Shown here: positions 45,383 through 58,660 of the stretch, piece after piece | Numbering within the stretch: the first letter of the stretch is position 1 | Layout of the letters: the number at the start of each line of letters is the position of its first letter | DNA from: Stentor roeselii | Taxonomy: Eukaryota > Ciliophora > Heterotrichea > Heterotrichida > Stentoridae | Assembly (NCBI GenBank): GCA_006503475.1 | Contig: RSEH01000013.1 | Location: 184,361-248,360, forward strand | Direction: 5' to 3' | Length of the DNA stretch: 64,000 bases | Translations under genes and position numbers: made by a program | Notes under the pieces: generated by a model | Databases searched by the model: none | Seen by the model: only the letters and a program-made list of their open reading frames with translations | What the model was told of the DNA's origin: nothing

Positions 45383-46264
45383 TTATTATATTCGCTCATA
45401 TTCAAAACATGAGAAATAGTACTTTTCGCATTCTATTAATTTTAGTTATAATTTGAAATTTCAAGTCTTAGAAAAATATGAAAATTGGAATTTTAGAGTT
45501 TTAGGATATTTAATTGGAGATGAGAATTCAATTTTTTTTCATTAATTAAGATTTTTTTTGAAATTTAGCTTTTCTTATCTTAGTAATTTATCATCAGAAA
45601 TTATAACACAAGAAATTAAGAGAATAAAATTGGCATTTCACTACAAATTATACGATTTCTGCTTAATAACGAATAGAGATTGAATCTGATAATTATGTTT
45701 TCAATTTGTCAATAAAATTAAACGTAAATTTAATAGCCACTATCTTGCAATGCTAAAATGTTTAGTTATTATTGAAAAATTATTTTGCATGCACTATATT
45801 AGATAAATCATGAAACTTAACTGCGTTCAATCTTTGTATTTAAGATATAAATGCCTAATAGTAAATAATTTACATTTTCAATCTTTTTAGATATCCTACA
45901 CTCTTTATAGTTTGGTGATGCTATTATTGACAAAATTAGAATCACTCATTTAACTTTAAAGATTTAAGTAGCCTTTAATTTGAAAGTATTTTAGGATTTC
46001 AGGCAATAAGTGAAAATTTGATTTTTATTCCAATATCAAAGTAATCACTATCAAATAATATAATATTTTGAATAGTTGAATTGACTATAGATATATAATC
46101 TATCATTAATTTATCTTTTTAAGATTGTTTTAAGCCAATTTTAAGTTTTGAGAATTTAATATTTCTATTTGGCTGATATATATACTCTTAATAAAATCAA
46201 ATAAAGTAACAAATAGTACGAATATCCTTAAATATACAATATCTTGTCTATTAAATTTATTACC
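45383..46264. other. AT-rich divergent spacer
   Basis: About 880 bases, AT-rich with stops in all frames; no gene, repeat or RNA recognised. Confidence 0.6.
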
Positions 46265-48034
46265 ATGATTATTATGGCAGACGAATCACAGAGATTGTTG
46301 AAAAAACCAGGGAAGAACGAATCATTTAGTATTTTACCAGTCTTGAAAATGACTTTATCCTGGAAGAAAATCAATTTTAAAGTTAATATCAAGAAAGGTC
46401 CTTTAAAAATTATTGAAAATGCTAGCGACTCTGCAAAACCAAATGAAATTACAGCCATAATGGGGTGCTCAGGTTCAGGTAAAACATCTTTACTCTCAAT
46501 AATATCTGGAAATATGAAATCAAGCCCAGATCAAGAGATTTTAGGCTCAGTTTACCTAAATGGAAGAAGAGTGACTGATATGTTGCATTATCATCATATC
46601 CGTTTTATAGAGCAAGAGTCTAATTTATATGAATGCATGTCTCCGTTTGAGATTTTGTATTTTCAGTGCAAGTTAAGATCTACTCTTTCAAATAAAGATA
46701 CTAAGCACAGGGTAAATAAAATCTTAGATGAGTTAAAACTAAATACTGTTGCTCACACTCCTATCAGAGGATTTCTTTCCAGAGGGCTTTCAGGGGGTGA
46801 AAGAAAAAGGGTAGAAATCGCAGCAGAACTAATGACTTGCACTTCTGTTCTTGTTCTTGATGAACCTACTTCTGGACTTGATAGTTGCATCGCTAAAGTT
46901 TTAATAGAAATCATAAAAAGAGTTGCCATGACAGGTATCACAGTTCTTTTTAGTATACATCAGCCTGGATTTGAAGTCTTTTCAATGATTGATAAACTAA
47001 TTTTAATTCAGGAAGGTCATATTGTTTATTAAGGTGGGACTTTCGAGTCAATTTCTTATTTTGGCAAATTCGGATTTGATGTACCTTTAAAGACGAATTC
47101 TCCTGATTTTTACATGAGGCTCTTGAAAATTAAGGATAGAAATCATTATTTAGATGAGGAAATGAGGATAATGAATACTCTTAGAGACGAATATTCAAAA
47201 AATGAAACAAAACAAATTAATAGAAATTTTCAATGTGATGAGAAAATGATGGATAATAAAGGTATGGATAAAGTGATTTAATTACATGATAAAATATGTT
47301 CAGGTAGTCACCCATGCAATATTAAACATCATGCTCTTTCATAACCTAGGCTATGATAGCAAAGGAATCGAAGATAGAAGGGGTTTAATCTTGAGACTAT
47401 TAATAACTGTATTAGGTATATCAACCTATTCAACTGCAATCATGCTAACACTAGAGAGAAAAGTAATCATGAAAGAATTATCAGAAAACCTTTATAGTTT
47501 AAATTCTTACCTTATAATGAAATTTTTAGGTGAAATTCCAACTATTATTGTAACATGTACTATACTCGTATTTGCATCTTATTATCCTCCTGATTTGAAC
47601 CAATCAAGTGGCTGGAATGTTTGGATATTATTTTTAGCAGTTATCGATTCAAATTTGCAAGCATTTATATTTGGATGTTTCACGGCATCGTTATCAAAAC
47701 ATCACATTGCAGCTTCTGCTTATGCAAATGTTGTGACTGATGCAATAATCATTTATCAGGAGCTTATACTGATCCAGAGAGTGGCCCTCGTATTACAAGA
47801 TGACTGAGGTATCTGAGTCCACTTTGGTTTATTCGAAATGCTGCATATAAAAATGAATTTGATGAGCTTAACTATGATCAAGATGTTTACCCTGAACCTC
47901 AAGAAAAGTTTAATTACAGTGGAGATGTTTTAACAAATCTTTTATACACCCTGATTCATTTTTTGGTGGTTTATTTATTGACTTATTTCATTTATCAGTT
48001 TTTTTTAATGAAAGAACGAGTAAAGTTTAGATAA
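46265..48034 (+). pseudogene. Broken ABCG-type half-transporter
   Basis: The nucleotide-binding domain is intact: Walker A GCSGSGKTS, LSGGERKR signature, VLVLDEPTSGLD, and the ABCG-typical SIHQPGFEVF. It then meets TAA (47030-47032) exactly where family members have Gln ('GHIVY-Q-G'). The frame resumes with GGTFESISYFGKFGFD, shifts between about 47180 and 47280, continues through the membrane domain (47286-47760), shifts again near 47762, and reads GAYTDPESGPRITR followed by TGA (47801-47803), then LRYLSPLWFIRNAAYKNEF to TAA 48034. ABCG proteins normally have Trp at that TGA site. Two stops plus two frameshifts argue for a pseudogene of a lipid or xenobiotic exporter. Start ATG 46265 or 46274. 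Confidence 0.85.
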
Positions 48035-49313
48035 TTAGAATAAGTTGATTGTTTATTAAGTTGAATGATTAGAAAGCTGATATTTTTAGATTTTGGACAG
48101 AAACTTTAATACTCCATAAATCATTTGGAAATTAAAATTGGCTTAGGCAAATAGGTACAGCGATTCAAATGCACATTTAGACTATTTATTAAGTTAGATG
48201 ATAAAAAATTTAGATTGAAGTTCTGAACTAGGTATTATTTCAAAACTTTACTCATTAATTGTTAGTTTTTTTATACTTATACAGTTAAAAATAATGAATA
48301 TCTATGGTTCTCTAAATCATTAAAATGGTAAATGAAATGAAGGAATAATTCTTATTGCAACCCAGTTAGGTAACTAAAAATTTTGATGAGAGCTATCAAT
48401 AAATATGCAATACTTTATAAAAATTAATGCTAATCTATGGAAATATATTCTATTTGTAAGTAAAAAATTCATCATACAGTGAATCACTTTAAATATTTGA
48501 TTTATTTAACAACAAGTTTCAAAAAAACATTTAAAGTCAAATCATTTTATTTAAAACCAGATTCTGAAAATTGTTTAGTGGGATTACTCAAACCATCTTG
48601 ACCTGAAAAAATAGTATTAGCATATAAATCGATTATAATAGTAAAATCTGAACCAAATGAATAAACATCCTAAATTAATTTTTAATTCTAAATGATTACT
48701 TTGCAATAAACAAAAAGCCTTAGAAATTTTACATGGTAAAGATAAAAATGAAAGTGAGTTTCTATATCTTGAACTTCTTCTAAACCAGGAATTTATGATT
48801 TTTTTAACTGTTTTAGATATTTTAAGTTTTTATTTCATTAAATAACCCAGTTCTAAAATGTAATTCTCAAATTTATAAGGTTGATTGGTATTTTCGAGTG
48901 TGAGTCTAACTTGGTTGTATGCAGCTTCAAGATTTTGTACCCCTTCTCCAATTTTTCAATAAATCGATGATCAAGAAACCATTTTATCTATCACTTATGA
49001 TAAGTTACCTAAGAATAATCTACAAAGTTTCAATAAGTTCCTTGCACACTCCAATATTTGAAGTTGTAGTTCCTAACAATTTAATCTAAAATTCTTTTCG
49101 AGTCTTATCAAACTTTCTCAGAAATATTTATAAAGAATTAGATCCTCGCACTAATCTATGAAGAAAATTTATTATCTTTTTCACAACAAGTTTACCTCAA
49201 GTTTTTTGTGTAGAAAGTTTTTAAGAATATAATCAATTTCGAAGTTCATTCAAAATTTTATAAATCTTTAAAAGAATTTCATTCCCATATATGAAATTAT
49301 TAAAATAATAAAA
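48035..49313. other. AT-rich spacer with possible gene remnants
   Basis: About 1.28 kb. Short open stretches occur on both strands, for example a minus-strand DVYSFGSDFTIII near 48600-48670 and a plus-strand NESEFLYLELLLNQEF near 48745-48795, but none is long enough to name. I see no repeat or RNA gene. Confidence 0.45.
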
Positions 49314-50567
49314 ATGAACTTTGAAATCTGGGAATACTCAGGTGAACTGCTAAATGATCATCCTCATGGTGAAGGAATGCAAATATTTTTAGACCAGTCA
49401 ATTTTTGCTGGACGTTGGGAAAAAGGGCTGAAAGTAGGAGAAGGAGTATTTGAATTGCAAGACATTACTATCAAAGTGAAATTCAAAGCAGGAAAAATCC
49501 ATAAGTTCCTTGAAATTAATTCGAATTCTCAAGACTTCAATACGATAGAACTAAAGCAGCCAAATTATAACCAAATAGGTGACTTTTTTGGTGAATCTCC
49601 TGAAGGGTCAACTATTTTCTTGCATTACTATCAGAATGTTCCTCTGTTCGACGGCCACCCTTCTAGATTAAAAACAATAAAAGCAAGTATCAATCCCCCT
49701 TACAGTATATTTTACAAATCAGAAGGAAAATCAAAATTATATGAAATTCAAGCACAAAGCTATCATTACATTGGGAACATGGTCCAATATATTCCTTTCG
49801 GTAAAGCAAAGTTTCGACTAGAAAACAACTTTTACGTGAAGGGAGTTGCCAGAGCAGGCTATATGACCGGAATATGCAAAATCAAAAACGAAAAGTTTTC
49901 ACTTATTTTCAATGCTGATGCATTTCCTTATGTTTATACATATAGAGTGATTTCAAAAGAATTAAAAACTGATGATGAGATTTATTTAATGGAAACATGC
50001 CAATTTTTTAATCAGAATTCTTGTGCAAAAAATAATCAAGAAGTGCTTGATTTCATTTCAAGCTCTCACTTTGCATTAATAAATTTTCTGATTCAATTTT
50101 CATATGTTTCAAAAAAAAACTATAGTATTCATGCATCAATAAATTTAGAGAGAAAATGGGATGTATTCGAAATATTTATGCGTGAAAAATCAAAGATTTA
50201 TGAAAATTTTAGGGAAATGAAAGCAAAAAATGCGCGTGGAAAAGATAAGCAAACAGCAAATCATTTTAAAAATTTAAAAAATCAGGTGAATGAGATCGAA
50301 AAAGATCGAATAATTGGAAGTCTTGATGTGAGAAGAGTAAGGTTTTGCATTAATGAACTTTTCTTAGGTGAATTTAATGGTAATTCGAAAAATGGACTTG
50401 GGATATTAAGATTTAGTGATGGGACAGTTTTTAGAGGCTACTTCTACAATGATCAAATTCATGGTCGAGGAAAGTATCAAGGTAAAAACTTTATTTTGAT
50501 TGGATTTTGGAGGTTCAATAAATTAGTAATGGTTCATCGTATAATTTTAGATAATTCTGATAACTAA
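49314..50567 (+). CDS. MORN-repeat protein
   Basis: 417 residues, one exon. MORN-type repeats occur at both ends: N-terminal 'YSGELLNDHPHGEGMQIF' and 'FAGRWEKGLKVGEGVFEL'; C-terminal 'FLGEFNGNSKNGLGILRFSD' and 'FRGYFYNDQIHGRGKYQG'. The middle is non-repetitive and aromatic-rich, with a Lys-rich helical part around 290-330. MORN proteins bind membranes or cytoskeleton in protists, including cortical and ciliary sites. It is the only fully intact ordinary ORF between 46 and 52.8 kb, implying active selection in an otherwise decaying region. Confidence 0.85.
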   Translation: MNFEIWEYSGELLNDHPHGEGMQIFLDQSIFAGRWEKGLKVGEGVFELQDITIKVKFKAGKIHKFLEINSNSQDFNTIELKQPNYNQIGDFFGESPEGSTIFLHYYQNVPLFDGHPSRLKTIKASINPPYSIFYKSEGKSKLYEIQAQSYHYIGNMVQYIPFGKAKFRLENNFYVKGVARAGYMTGICKIKNEKFSLIFNADAFPYVYTYRVISKELKTDDEIYLMETCQFFNQNSCAKNNQEVLDFISSSHFALINFLIQFSYVSKKNYSIHASINLERKWDVFEIFMREKSKIYENFREMKAKNARGKDKQTANHFKNLKNQVNEIEKDRIIGSLDVRRVRFCINELFLGEFNGNSKNGLGILRFSDGTVFRGYFYNDQIHGRGKYQGKNFILIGFWRFNKLVMVHRIILDNSDN

Positions 50568-52840
50568 ACTAGTTTAGAGAAAAATTGATTTACTATTCAT
50601 TAGTATTCAATTTAAATTTACAAAGTATTTTTCTTATAACTCTCATAAAGAATATTTTAGATGATAATTCAAATTTTTTCTCAACTCTCACACTAAATAT
50701 AATAAGAGAATATTTCAAATTACCATCGTTTAAAAAATCTTGGCAAATTTAATTAAGCTTGTGGAGAACTCATATTATTTACAAAATGTTAGAAAGTATT
50801 TATAAAATTCGAGTTTAAGTAGTTGATTTATCATTGGTAGAAATATTCTATTAAATTTATATTGATATAAAAATCTCCATCTCAAAATCATGGAAAATGT
50901 GAAACCTACTAAAATCTTGTACTTACTTTAGAATAATGATTTAAGTTTTATCATAAATTTGATTCTATGAAAGGCAATCAATCTCTAATCATTACTTATA
51001 TGAGTAAAAATAATACAGTCTCAAATCATTTCAACTTTTTTAATGGAACCAAGCATTCTAATTTATTGGTAAATTCTTAGATAAACTGAGCTTACTTAAT
51101 AAAGGATTAAGAATTATTTTATTCATAACATCATTAGAAATTTTTTAGGCTGAACTTGGATTCGAGAAGGAAATTACATCTCAAAAGTTGAGTTTATAAT
51201 TGATGAAATTTTGAATTATCAGATTTAGATTAAAGAATAGATTTATTGAAGCTAAAAGCGTTTTGATTAGTATCTTAATGCATTCTAGCTAATTTAAACT
51301 ATTTTGAGTAAATGATCCTTTCAAGTATTGGTAGAATGTTTGTTGGATTAATATAAGAAAGAAGGTAAGGCCAATAAAGACTATTGTGTCTCGGTAGGGA
51401 TAGTAATTTAGAGATTTAGGTCATTTTGGCAGATAAACTCAAAGCTTACCCTCTTCAGGTATCAACACTTTTATTTCAGTTTTTTATTAATAAATAGTGA
51501 AAAAGTATTTTAAGTGGATTTCTGCAATCAGAAATTTCCAAGCATGGGAAATTCTAGAGCGAAAAACAAAAGATTAGTTAGAAAGTAACTTTTAGATTAT
51601 ATCCTTTGCCATGCTTTAAATATTATTTGCAAGACCATAATATCATATGATACCTCGGAAAATTTAAAATAGATAATTAAATAATCCTTATAGTCCACTC
51701 GAATTCTATCTTTCTGTTGAAAATCTTTTGATGACCCAAATAACATCTCCTGAGATTTTCATCTAGTAGAACTTTTGCTGGATCTGCTAGGAATATTTGA
51801 AGTAAATTTTTAGATTTTAGAACAAAATCTATTTATTTATTTTTTAATTATATGCTTTCCTAATTTTACATCTTTAAACTTGAGAAATTAATGATTTATT
51901 TTGTAGTGGATTGCCAACACAGGTTATTTTTGGAATTTTGAGAAACATTTCATGAAAATTTTGTTCAAAAGAGGATACTTACAATTTGAAAACTATATAT
52001 ACTATTTTAGTTAGTTAAGGGAAATTTAGATTAAGATTTATTATTATAATATAGATCTTGCTTAAAATTTCAATCAAAATCTTATAGTAAAATTAAATAT
52101 TCTTCGGAGATTCTAATTTATCTCTTTTATTTTTCATTTCTGAATAAATCAATTGATAATTTCTAATATGTTTTTGAAGATGTTATAATCACAAAAAATA
52201 TGATTCTAAAATTTGAAAAGTAGCTAACCCCTAGATCGAATCAACTGAAAGATAATTTTATATATACCAAATATTATTATTCAAAGAATTGACTATCTTT
52301 GTTTAATTATAAAGTTTAAAAAGATTATTTAAAGAAGATGAAATTTTCCATGCTCTACTCTATTGTATAAAGAAAATAAGAAAATCTTGAATAAACTATG
52401 ATGATCAATCAACTATAAAAGTTTTTTTTTCATATTTATCAATATTTAAAGACAATTAGGGAAAATCTTGAATCAAAACTATAATGATTCAAATAATTAT
52501 TAACATTTTTGCATATTTATAAGATATATAGAATTTTAGGAAGCAAAGACTAGTCTGCTACTCAATTAGATATCTCCTTTAGGTATTATGAATATTTTAT
52601 ATATATTTATTCATAGCTTATAAAAATATTGATCCTTAAACTGATCTATAGTAGTAAAATCATCATCTTAATATTCTTAAAAATATTTAGAAATTTTTAT
52701 AAAAATTTATCAAAACTCTGCACGAACAGCAATCATAAAAATCCTCACTAAAATTTCATCAACCCTTACAAATCCAAATTTCATTTTCAATCAAATATAA
52801 AATCATTTATTTATTCTGCATTTCTTGTAATTTGCTTATA
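50568..52840. other. Long AT-rich gene-poor stretch
   Basis: 2.27 kb without a supported gene, the largest gap in the window. Homopolymer A/T runs, stops in all frames. One imperfect local duplication is listed separately. The last 60 bases before 52841 presumably hold the promoter of the next gene. Confidence 0.6.
52380..52527. repeat. Imperfect direct duplication, ~66 bp, 81-bp spacing
   Basis: 52380-52445 and 52461-52527 both begin GAAAATCTTGAAT and share ACTAT, a T-rich run and CATATTTAT in the same order, with scattered substitutions and small indels. Non-coding. Confidence 0.5.
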
Positions 52841-55800
52841 ATGAATTTCTGGCTGAACTTAATTTTACTTAGTTCTCTCGGTGACGTCTTTTACCATTTT
52901 GGCATTTCTTTCGGTCAGATCTTTAGAGACCGTCTTTACAACTCAAGTCAAGTAGCCCTAAGCGGTTCCTCATCAGAGCCGGATGCGAATGACGTGCTAT
53001 CAACAGACAGAGGTGCATATTTTCCAGATAAATTTTCAATGATTTCACTGAATCCGAACGAGATCTCACCAGATGAAACACGCATTAAAGGGAACTTCAC
53101 GGCAGTTTTTTGGTTCATGGCAATAAAAGGTGCTCAAGGAATGATCTTTCACAGAAAGATGAACACTGAGGATACCTTATCAGTTATGCATTCTTTTAAC
53201 ACTTTTTACTTTTCTTTGAAGACGGCCAAAGATTCAATAATACTCAAGCATTCTATTGAGGCTCCCAGTTATGGTGATCAATATTTAGGCTTTTGGGTTA
53301 TGATTGGAATCAGATTCGAGGGTTCGACATTAAAAGTTTCGTTTGATGATTCTGTTGAGTTCACTTCTCAACTCAGAGATACTTTTGTGGAAACTTCAGT
53401 CGAGCACTTCAGTCTTGGATCGAGTGGAGCAGGAACATTCGGGTTTATTTGGTTTTATCTCCATAAGTTTGGGATTGTGCCATTTTCTAGGTTTATTTCG
53501 AATACCAAGTCAAATTCGTGTCTTTTAGAGATTTGTCCTCCTTGCATTCAGAATATTTCTGTTATTGATGAAGTTCTTGGAAAAACTGGCTGTCTATCTA
53601 ATTCAGTCGGTGCTTCAGTAGCTTCTATTCCGTGTTCTGAATCATGCACCAGTGGGTGTTCTGAAGGAGTTTGTCTTGATTGTTTTTGCAAGCCTCAAAG
53701 TTGTTTGATTAAATCAAAAATAGTTGAGTGTGACTGTCTAGCAACCACAAGGCAGGTAAACCAAACATGCACTTGCGATGCTCCTTTTTACTTCAACGGA
53801 TTCAAATGCACTGAATGCCGAAAAGACTGTAGTTCTTGTGTCGAGTCCTCTTCATGCACATCATGCAAAGACATGAACTCTATTCTTGTTTCTGGAGATT
53901 GTCTCTGCAAAGAAGGCTATTTTTCCGAAGTCCCTTTATCTGAGGAAGGGACTTGCATTACATGTAACCCAAGTTGCACAACATGCAATAACAACGGCTG
54001 CATGACATGCATCGAGAATTCCTTTTTAAACAATCGAAGCGAGTGTGTCTGTGATGATGGTTTCTACTTATCAAAAAATTCTAAAAATGAAACAATTTGT
54101 CTTAAGTGCCAGTCTCATTGTAAAAGCTGTTCAAATAATACTGCTTGCATCGAGTGCCTTGTAGAAAACGCTCTTCCCTCAGCTGAAGGCTGCAAGTGTC
54201 CTGAAATGTTCTTCGTGACTGGAGAAATGAACTCTTCTACAACTATCTGCGAGCCTTGTTTAGATGAGTGCCAGACTTGCACGAATCAAAGTTCATGTCT
54301 CAAGTGTTTTGCAGATTTTTCAGTTATAGATCAGCATAGTCTTTGCGCTTGTCAAAAGGGTTACTTTCAGATTGACTTCATGTTCAAAAGTGGAGCTTGC
54401 AGAGAATGCGAGCTGGAATGTGAGGAATGCGATGAAATGAATATGTGTCTCAGTTGCAAAGCTAAAAATTCTTATGTAAATGAAAAAGGAAGATGCTCTT
54501 GTAATGAAAACTTTTACATGTTGAGTGAACTTTCACAACAAGATGCTTGCAGACCTTGTCATTCAGATTGTGAGAGTTGTCAAGATACTAGCATTTGCTT
54601 GATTTGTAAAGATCGTTCGAAAGTGCCTTCGGAAATTGAAGGGTGTAAATGTGAAATTGGAACTTTTTTAAATTCAGCAGGGTCTTGTGAAAAATGCAGA
54701 GATATTTGCTTAACCTGCTCAGACAAAACGTCTTGCAGTTCGTGTAAAAGTCCTCATGCATTACCTGATACCTGCGAATGTCCTTTAACTACTTACTTTG
54801 ATGGAAAAAATTGCAAGTCTTGCTTTATTGGGTGTGAAAAATGCAGTGACTCTGCAACTTGTGAAAAATGTTTGATTGAAAATACTTTTAGTGAAAATTT
54901 TTGTGTATGCAAATTGGAAGTGATCGAAAACAACTGTACATGTAAAGAATTGCACTTTGTTCATGATGATGCTTGCTTTCCTTGTACTAGATGGATTACT
55001 CGAACGGACTTTCAAGTTGAATTGATTAATCGATTCACACAGATCAGAATAATTTTTAATGAAACTCTTCAGCTTAATGAATTTTTCAATGTCATTAGTT
55101 TCATCAAGAAAAAGGAAGATATTTTAGGAGATGAACCCTATGAAGTGAAGATTAACAATAAAAACGAATTCATTATAACTTTAGGGAAAAATAACAAAAT
55201 TTTGAACCAGGATCTTGAAATCAACATGACTGAAATGAAGGCTGAGAATATTGAATGTGGCTATTTTCATGATAATATTTATAAGCATCCTGCCCCTAGT
55301 GATTCTGAAAGACCTTTACCTCTAGCAACAATACTTTCTTATGATTCTATTGAACTTCATTGTGGAAGTCCTGCTAGTTTTAATATCTCAGGTTTGCAAT
55401 CAACAGGCGGTTTCGGCTCACCTTTAAATTGCTTCTTCAATTTGACAACAAATACAGCAGATCCTTTAAGTGTCGATTTCAAAGTTTACCCTGAGCTTAA
55501 CTCTTGCGTTATTGAAGTTTTTCTTGAAAGAGTATTTTCAAGTGTTGAATATTCAGTTGAGCTCACTGTTGAAAACTATTATGGTAAAACCAATTCAACA
55601 GTAAAAAAAATCATCATTACTCGTTTGAAAGACGCTACAGTATCTTTTAGCAATAAAGAAAAAGGATTATTTGAATGTGCTCCTTCGAAAGCATGCGAAT
55701 TGACGATTGAAATCATAACCCTGTGCCAAAAAGCACAAGATTTTACATATGAGTGGAAAGAAATAGAAAAAGAATAGAAAAACCTTTCACATCCTATAAT

Positions 55801-58660
55801 AGTTCAAAATACTTCGACTCTCATGATTCAACCCTATACCTATCGCTCTGGTAACTACTTTTATAATCTGTCAATTAATTCATCAGGAGCGAATGTTTAT
55901 AATGAAATAATCAGAGTAATAATAACTCAAGTGCAACCTATCATAAAACTAGACAAATCAAGTGGTACTATTTCGTCTAAACAAGATTTTACTTTAGACG
56001 CTTCTGCAAGTTTCGATCCGAACAACTTCGGAAATAATGAAAACCTTTTGTTTTTTTGGAAATATTGCTTTTTAGCTAATGAGTGCATAGAGAGAGAAAA
56101 TCAGTCTGTTTTAGTTATCCCTCAAGCCACACTTGAATTAAAAAAAGAAATATCAATTTATTTGAAAGTCAAATCTATGTACTCAGATTTGATTGTTTCA
56201 GAAGAATTTTCTGCAGAAATTCTTGGAATTGAAATTCCAGATTTAAAAATTGTGGTGAGTAATTCAACGAATGTCCCGAGGAGGATTCCTTTTCAGTCTT
56301 CAACCTCCTTTGAGATCTTAACCAACTTGGAAAAAATCAATAATGATTTAATTTTTTGGAAAATAGACAATTTTAGTTTAGCAAACTCTTTATCTACTCA
56401 GCTCAATCCACAATTATTAAATTTGGAATCAAAATCTTATAAACTCGTACTCAATCTATATACAAAAAATGGGCAGGAAATTAACTTCTTCAATCAATTT
56501 TCAATAAATAATCCTCCAACGATTGGAAAATTTACCTTTTCTCCAAAGAAAAACATTAGAGAACTAACGACTGAAGTTCACTTCCAGGTTGAAGATTGTA
56601 AAGATGAAGAAGAAGACTTTCCACTTTTCTATTTATTCGGATATCAATCAGATTCTTTTTTAAGTTATTTAAAATTCGGCCAATCTTCTGAATTGAAAAC
56701 AGTCCTTACTTGGGATGGTGACAATTCAAAAGTTTTTATAAACGTTTATGATTCGTTTTGGGACTACTCTGAAGAATTTATACCTATTAATATTACTAAA
56801 GCAACTCCAAGTGAAATCGAAGCGTACTTCAGAAGGAACCAGATAATTGAACCTTCTTCAAAAATCCCTCAAGTACTTTCAAATATTCTACTTTCAACGA
56901 TCGTTAGAAATGCAAATTCTTTAGAAATTGATGAGAATATGCTCAAATTTTTGCAAGAAATCTTTATAAGTTCTGTTCATCATATTGAAATATTCATGGA
57001 GGAATGTGTTGTGACTGATCCTTTCATAACACAAATTGCGACTTTGCTTAACCAACTGACAATGAATCAAGCACTTAAAACAGGTTCTAGTAATGATTTT
57101 GAAGTTGATACAAGTCAAAATTTCAATAAATCATTGAATGTAATGCAGAAATTAATGAATAAATTGAATGATCAAGGACTAGAGGCAATGCAAGCAGAGA
57201 TACTTCTGGATGTGCTTAATAATATTGTTGATATTGATGACAGCCTCATGTTTGAACAAAAAGAAAAATTATTATTGGTATATAAAACAAGTGAGAAAAT
57301 CAGCATTCTGATTCTAAAAAGACATAATAATTACGATCCAATTAATATAATATCAAAGAATATCAATTCAACAATATTTTTCAAATATGAATCTGTTTTC
57401 AGTCACTTTGAATTCAATTCATCAGAGTTTTCAGTTGAAATTACAGAAAATGCGATCAATAGTATTGGAAACGAAGGTCTTAAATACGGAATTTTAACGA
57501 ATTATTATTTTCCTAATCCTTCAAGTGATTCAATTCAAAAAATCGTATCTTTAACTGTTTACGACTTAAAATCAGACCAAAACTTTGATGTAAAAATGAA
57601 AGAACATGGAATAAAAATAACAATTCCAGTTAATAAAACCGAAGCATCGAAAAATTGCTCATTCTTGAATGAGTCTTCGACTGAATGGGTTGAAAATGGA
57701 TGCGTCGTTGATAAAGTTTTAGATGATTCAGTTATCTGTGCTTGTAATCATTTGAGTTTGTTTGGAGTTTTTACTGTAGAGACCAAACAAGAAAAATTTT
57801 TAGATTTGTATGGAAATAATCATTTTTCTTCAACAACTCCTGAATTTTGGTTCGTTTTTTCCTTGTTGTTAGTTTATTTTTTTCTCAAATTTTATTTTGC
57901 TCTTCAAGATAACTTACCTAATCAAGGATTTTGTATATCTAAGAAAAGTCAAGAAGATTTTTCAGATGTTGGTGAAAAAGATGATGATATATTAAACAGG
58001 AAACAAGAAGATTTATCTACTAATAAAAAAATTGAAGATAGTAATCTAGAAAAAATTGAAATCTTTAATAACAACAAAGAAAGCTGTTGCAAAAAATTCT
58101 CAAAAGCATGTTTAAAGTCTATTTTATGTTGTGATCTTTGGTGTTCTACAAGTTCTATAGAAGAAAAAGGCTATGAAATCACAAAAAACTTTTCAATCTT
58201 TTTCATTGAAATGTTCTTAAATATAAATAGTTATTATGATAATTACAAGAAAAATACAAAATTTCAACATATGAATGAACTGATAGAAGATAACCTGAAA
58301 AAATTTAATATAGTCACTGCTCTAATAACAGTTGCTATTGTTTCTCTTATCAGAATTTCTGTTTTTGCAATAGAAAAAGCAGCAATAAAATATAAAACAA
58401 ATTCAGATGAAGAAAAATACAATAGGAAAAAAATCGTAAATACCATAATCATGGTATTCTGCCTTTTATCATCTAACTTTTGTATCTTTATGATTATTTC
58501 GATTTCTAGTGCGTTTAATAAAACTATTAATCTATTATGGATTAGTTGCTGCTGCATTAGTTTATGTGTTGATATTTTTATTATTAAACTTTTAGGACCT
58601 TTAATCAAGTATGTGCTGAAAAAATACTTTCGATGCGAGTTAAAAGATAATAATCAATAA
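52841..58660 (+). CDS. Giant Cys-rich/GPS membrane protein (polycystin-1/REJ-like layout), interrupted by one in-frame TAG
   Basis: From ATG 52841 the frame runs 978 codons to TAG 55775-55777 and continues in the same frame for 960 more to TAA 58660. Order: signal peptide (MNFWLNLILLSSLGDVF); a beta-rich, LamG-like domain (about 80-220); many furin-like Cys repeats (nt 53530-54990, e.g. CTECRKDCSSC); a beta-rich REJ/PKD-like region (about 740-1550); a GPS site (nt 57652-57770, with WVENGC and CACNHLSLFGVF); one membrane span after it; a cytosolic loop; then at least three more spans. GPS domains self-cleave and are shared by polycystin-1/REJ and adhesion receptors. No PLAT domain is obvious. 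The TAG is not inside a GT..AG 15-mer. It could be a young nonsense mutation, a readthrough stop, or a sequence error. Confidence 0.75.

Noticed and set aside
48590-48690. Minus-strand kinase-like fragment DVYSFG
   Set aside because: Only six residues resemble kinase subdomain IX; flanking sequence shows no other kinase motif.
51148-52016. Long protein-like translation of the gene-poor stretch when TAA/TAG/TGA are read as Gln/Trp
   Set aside because: Hand counts of G at codon positions 1, 2 and 3 were about equal (roughly 42, 45, 47), so there is no coding signal; AT-rich DNA looks protein-like under such a code.
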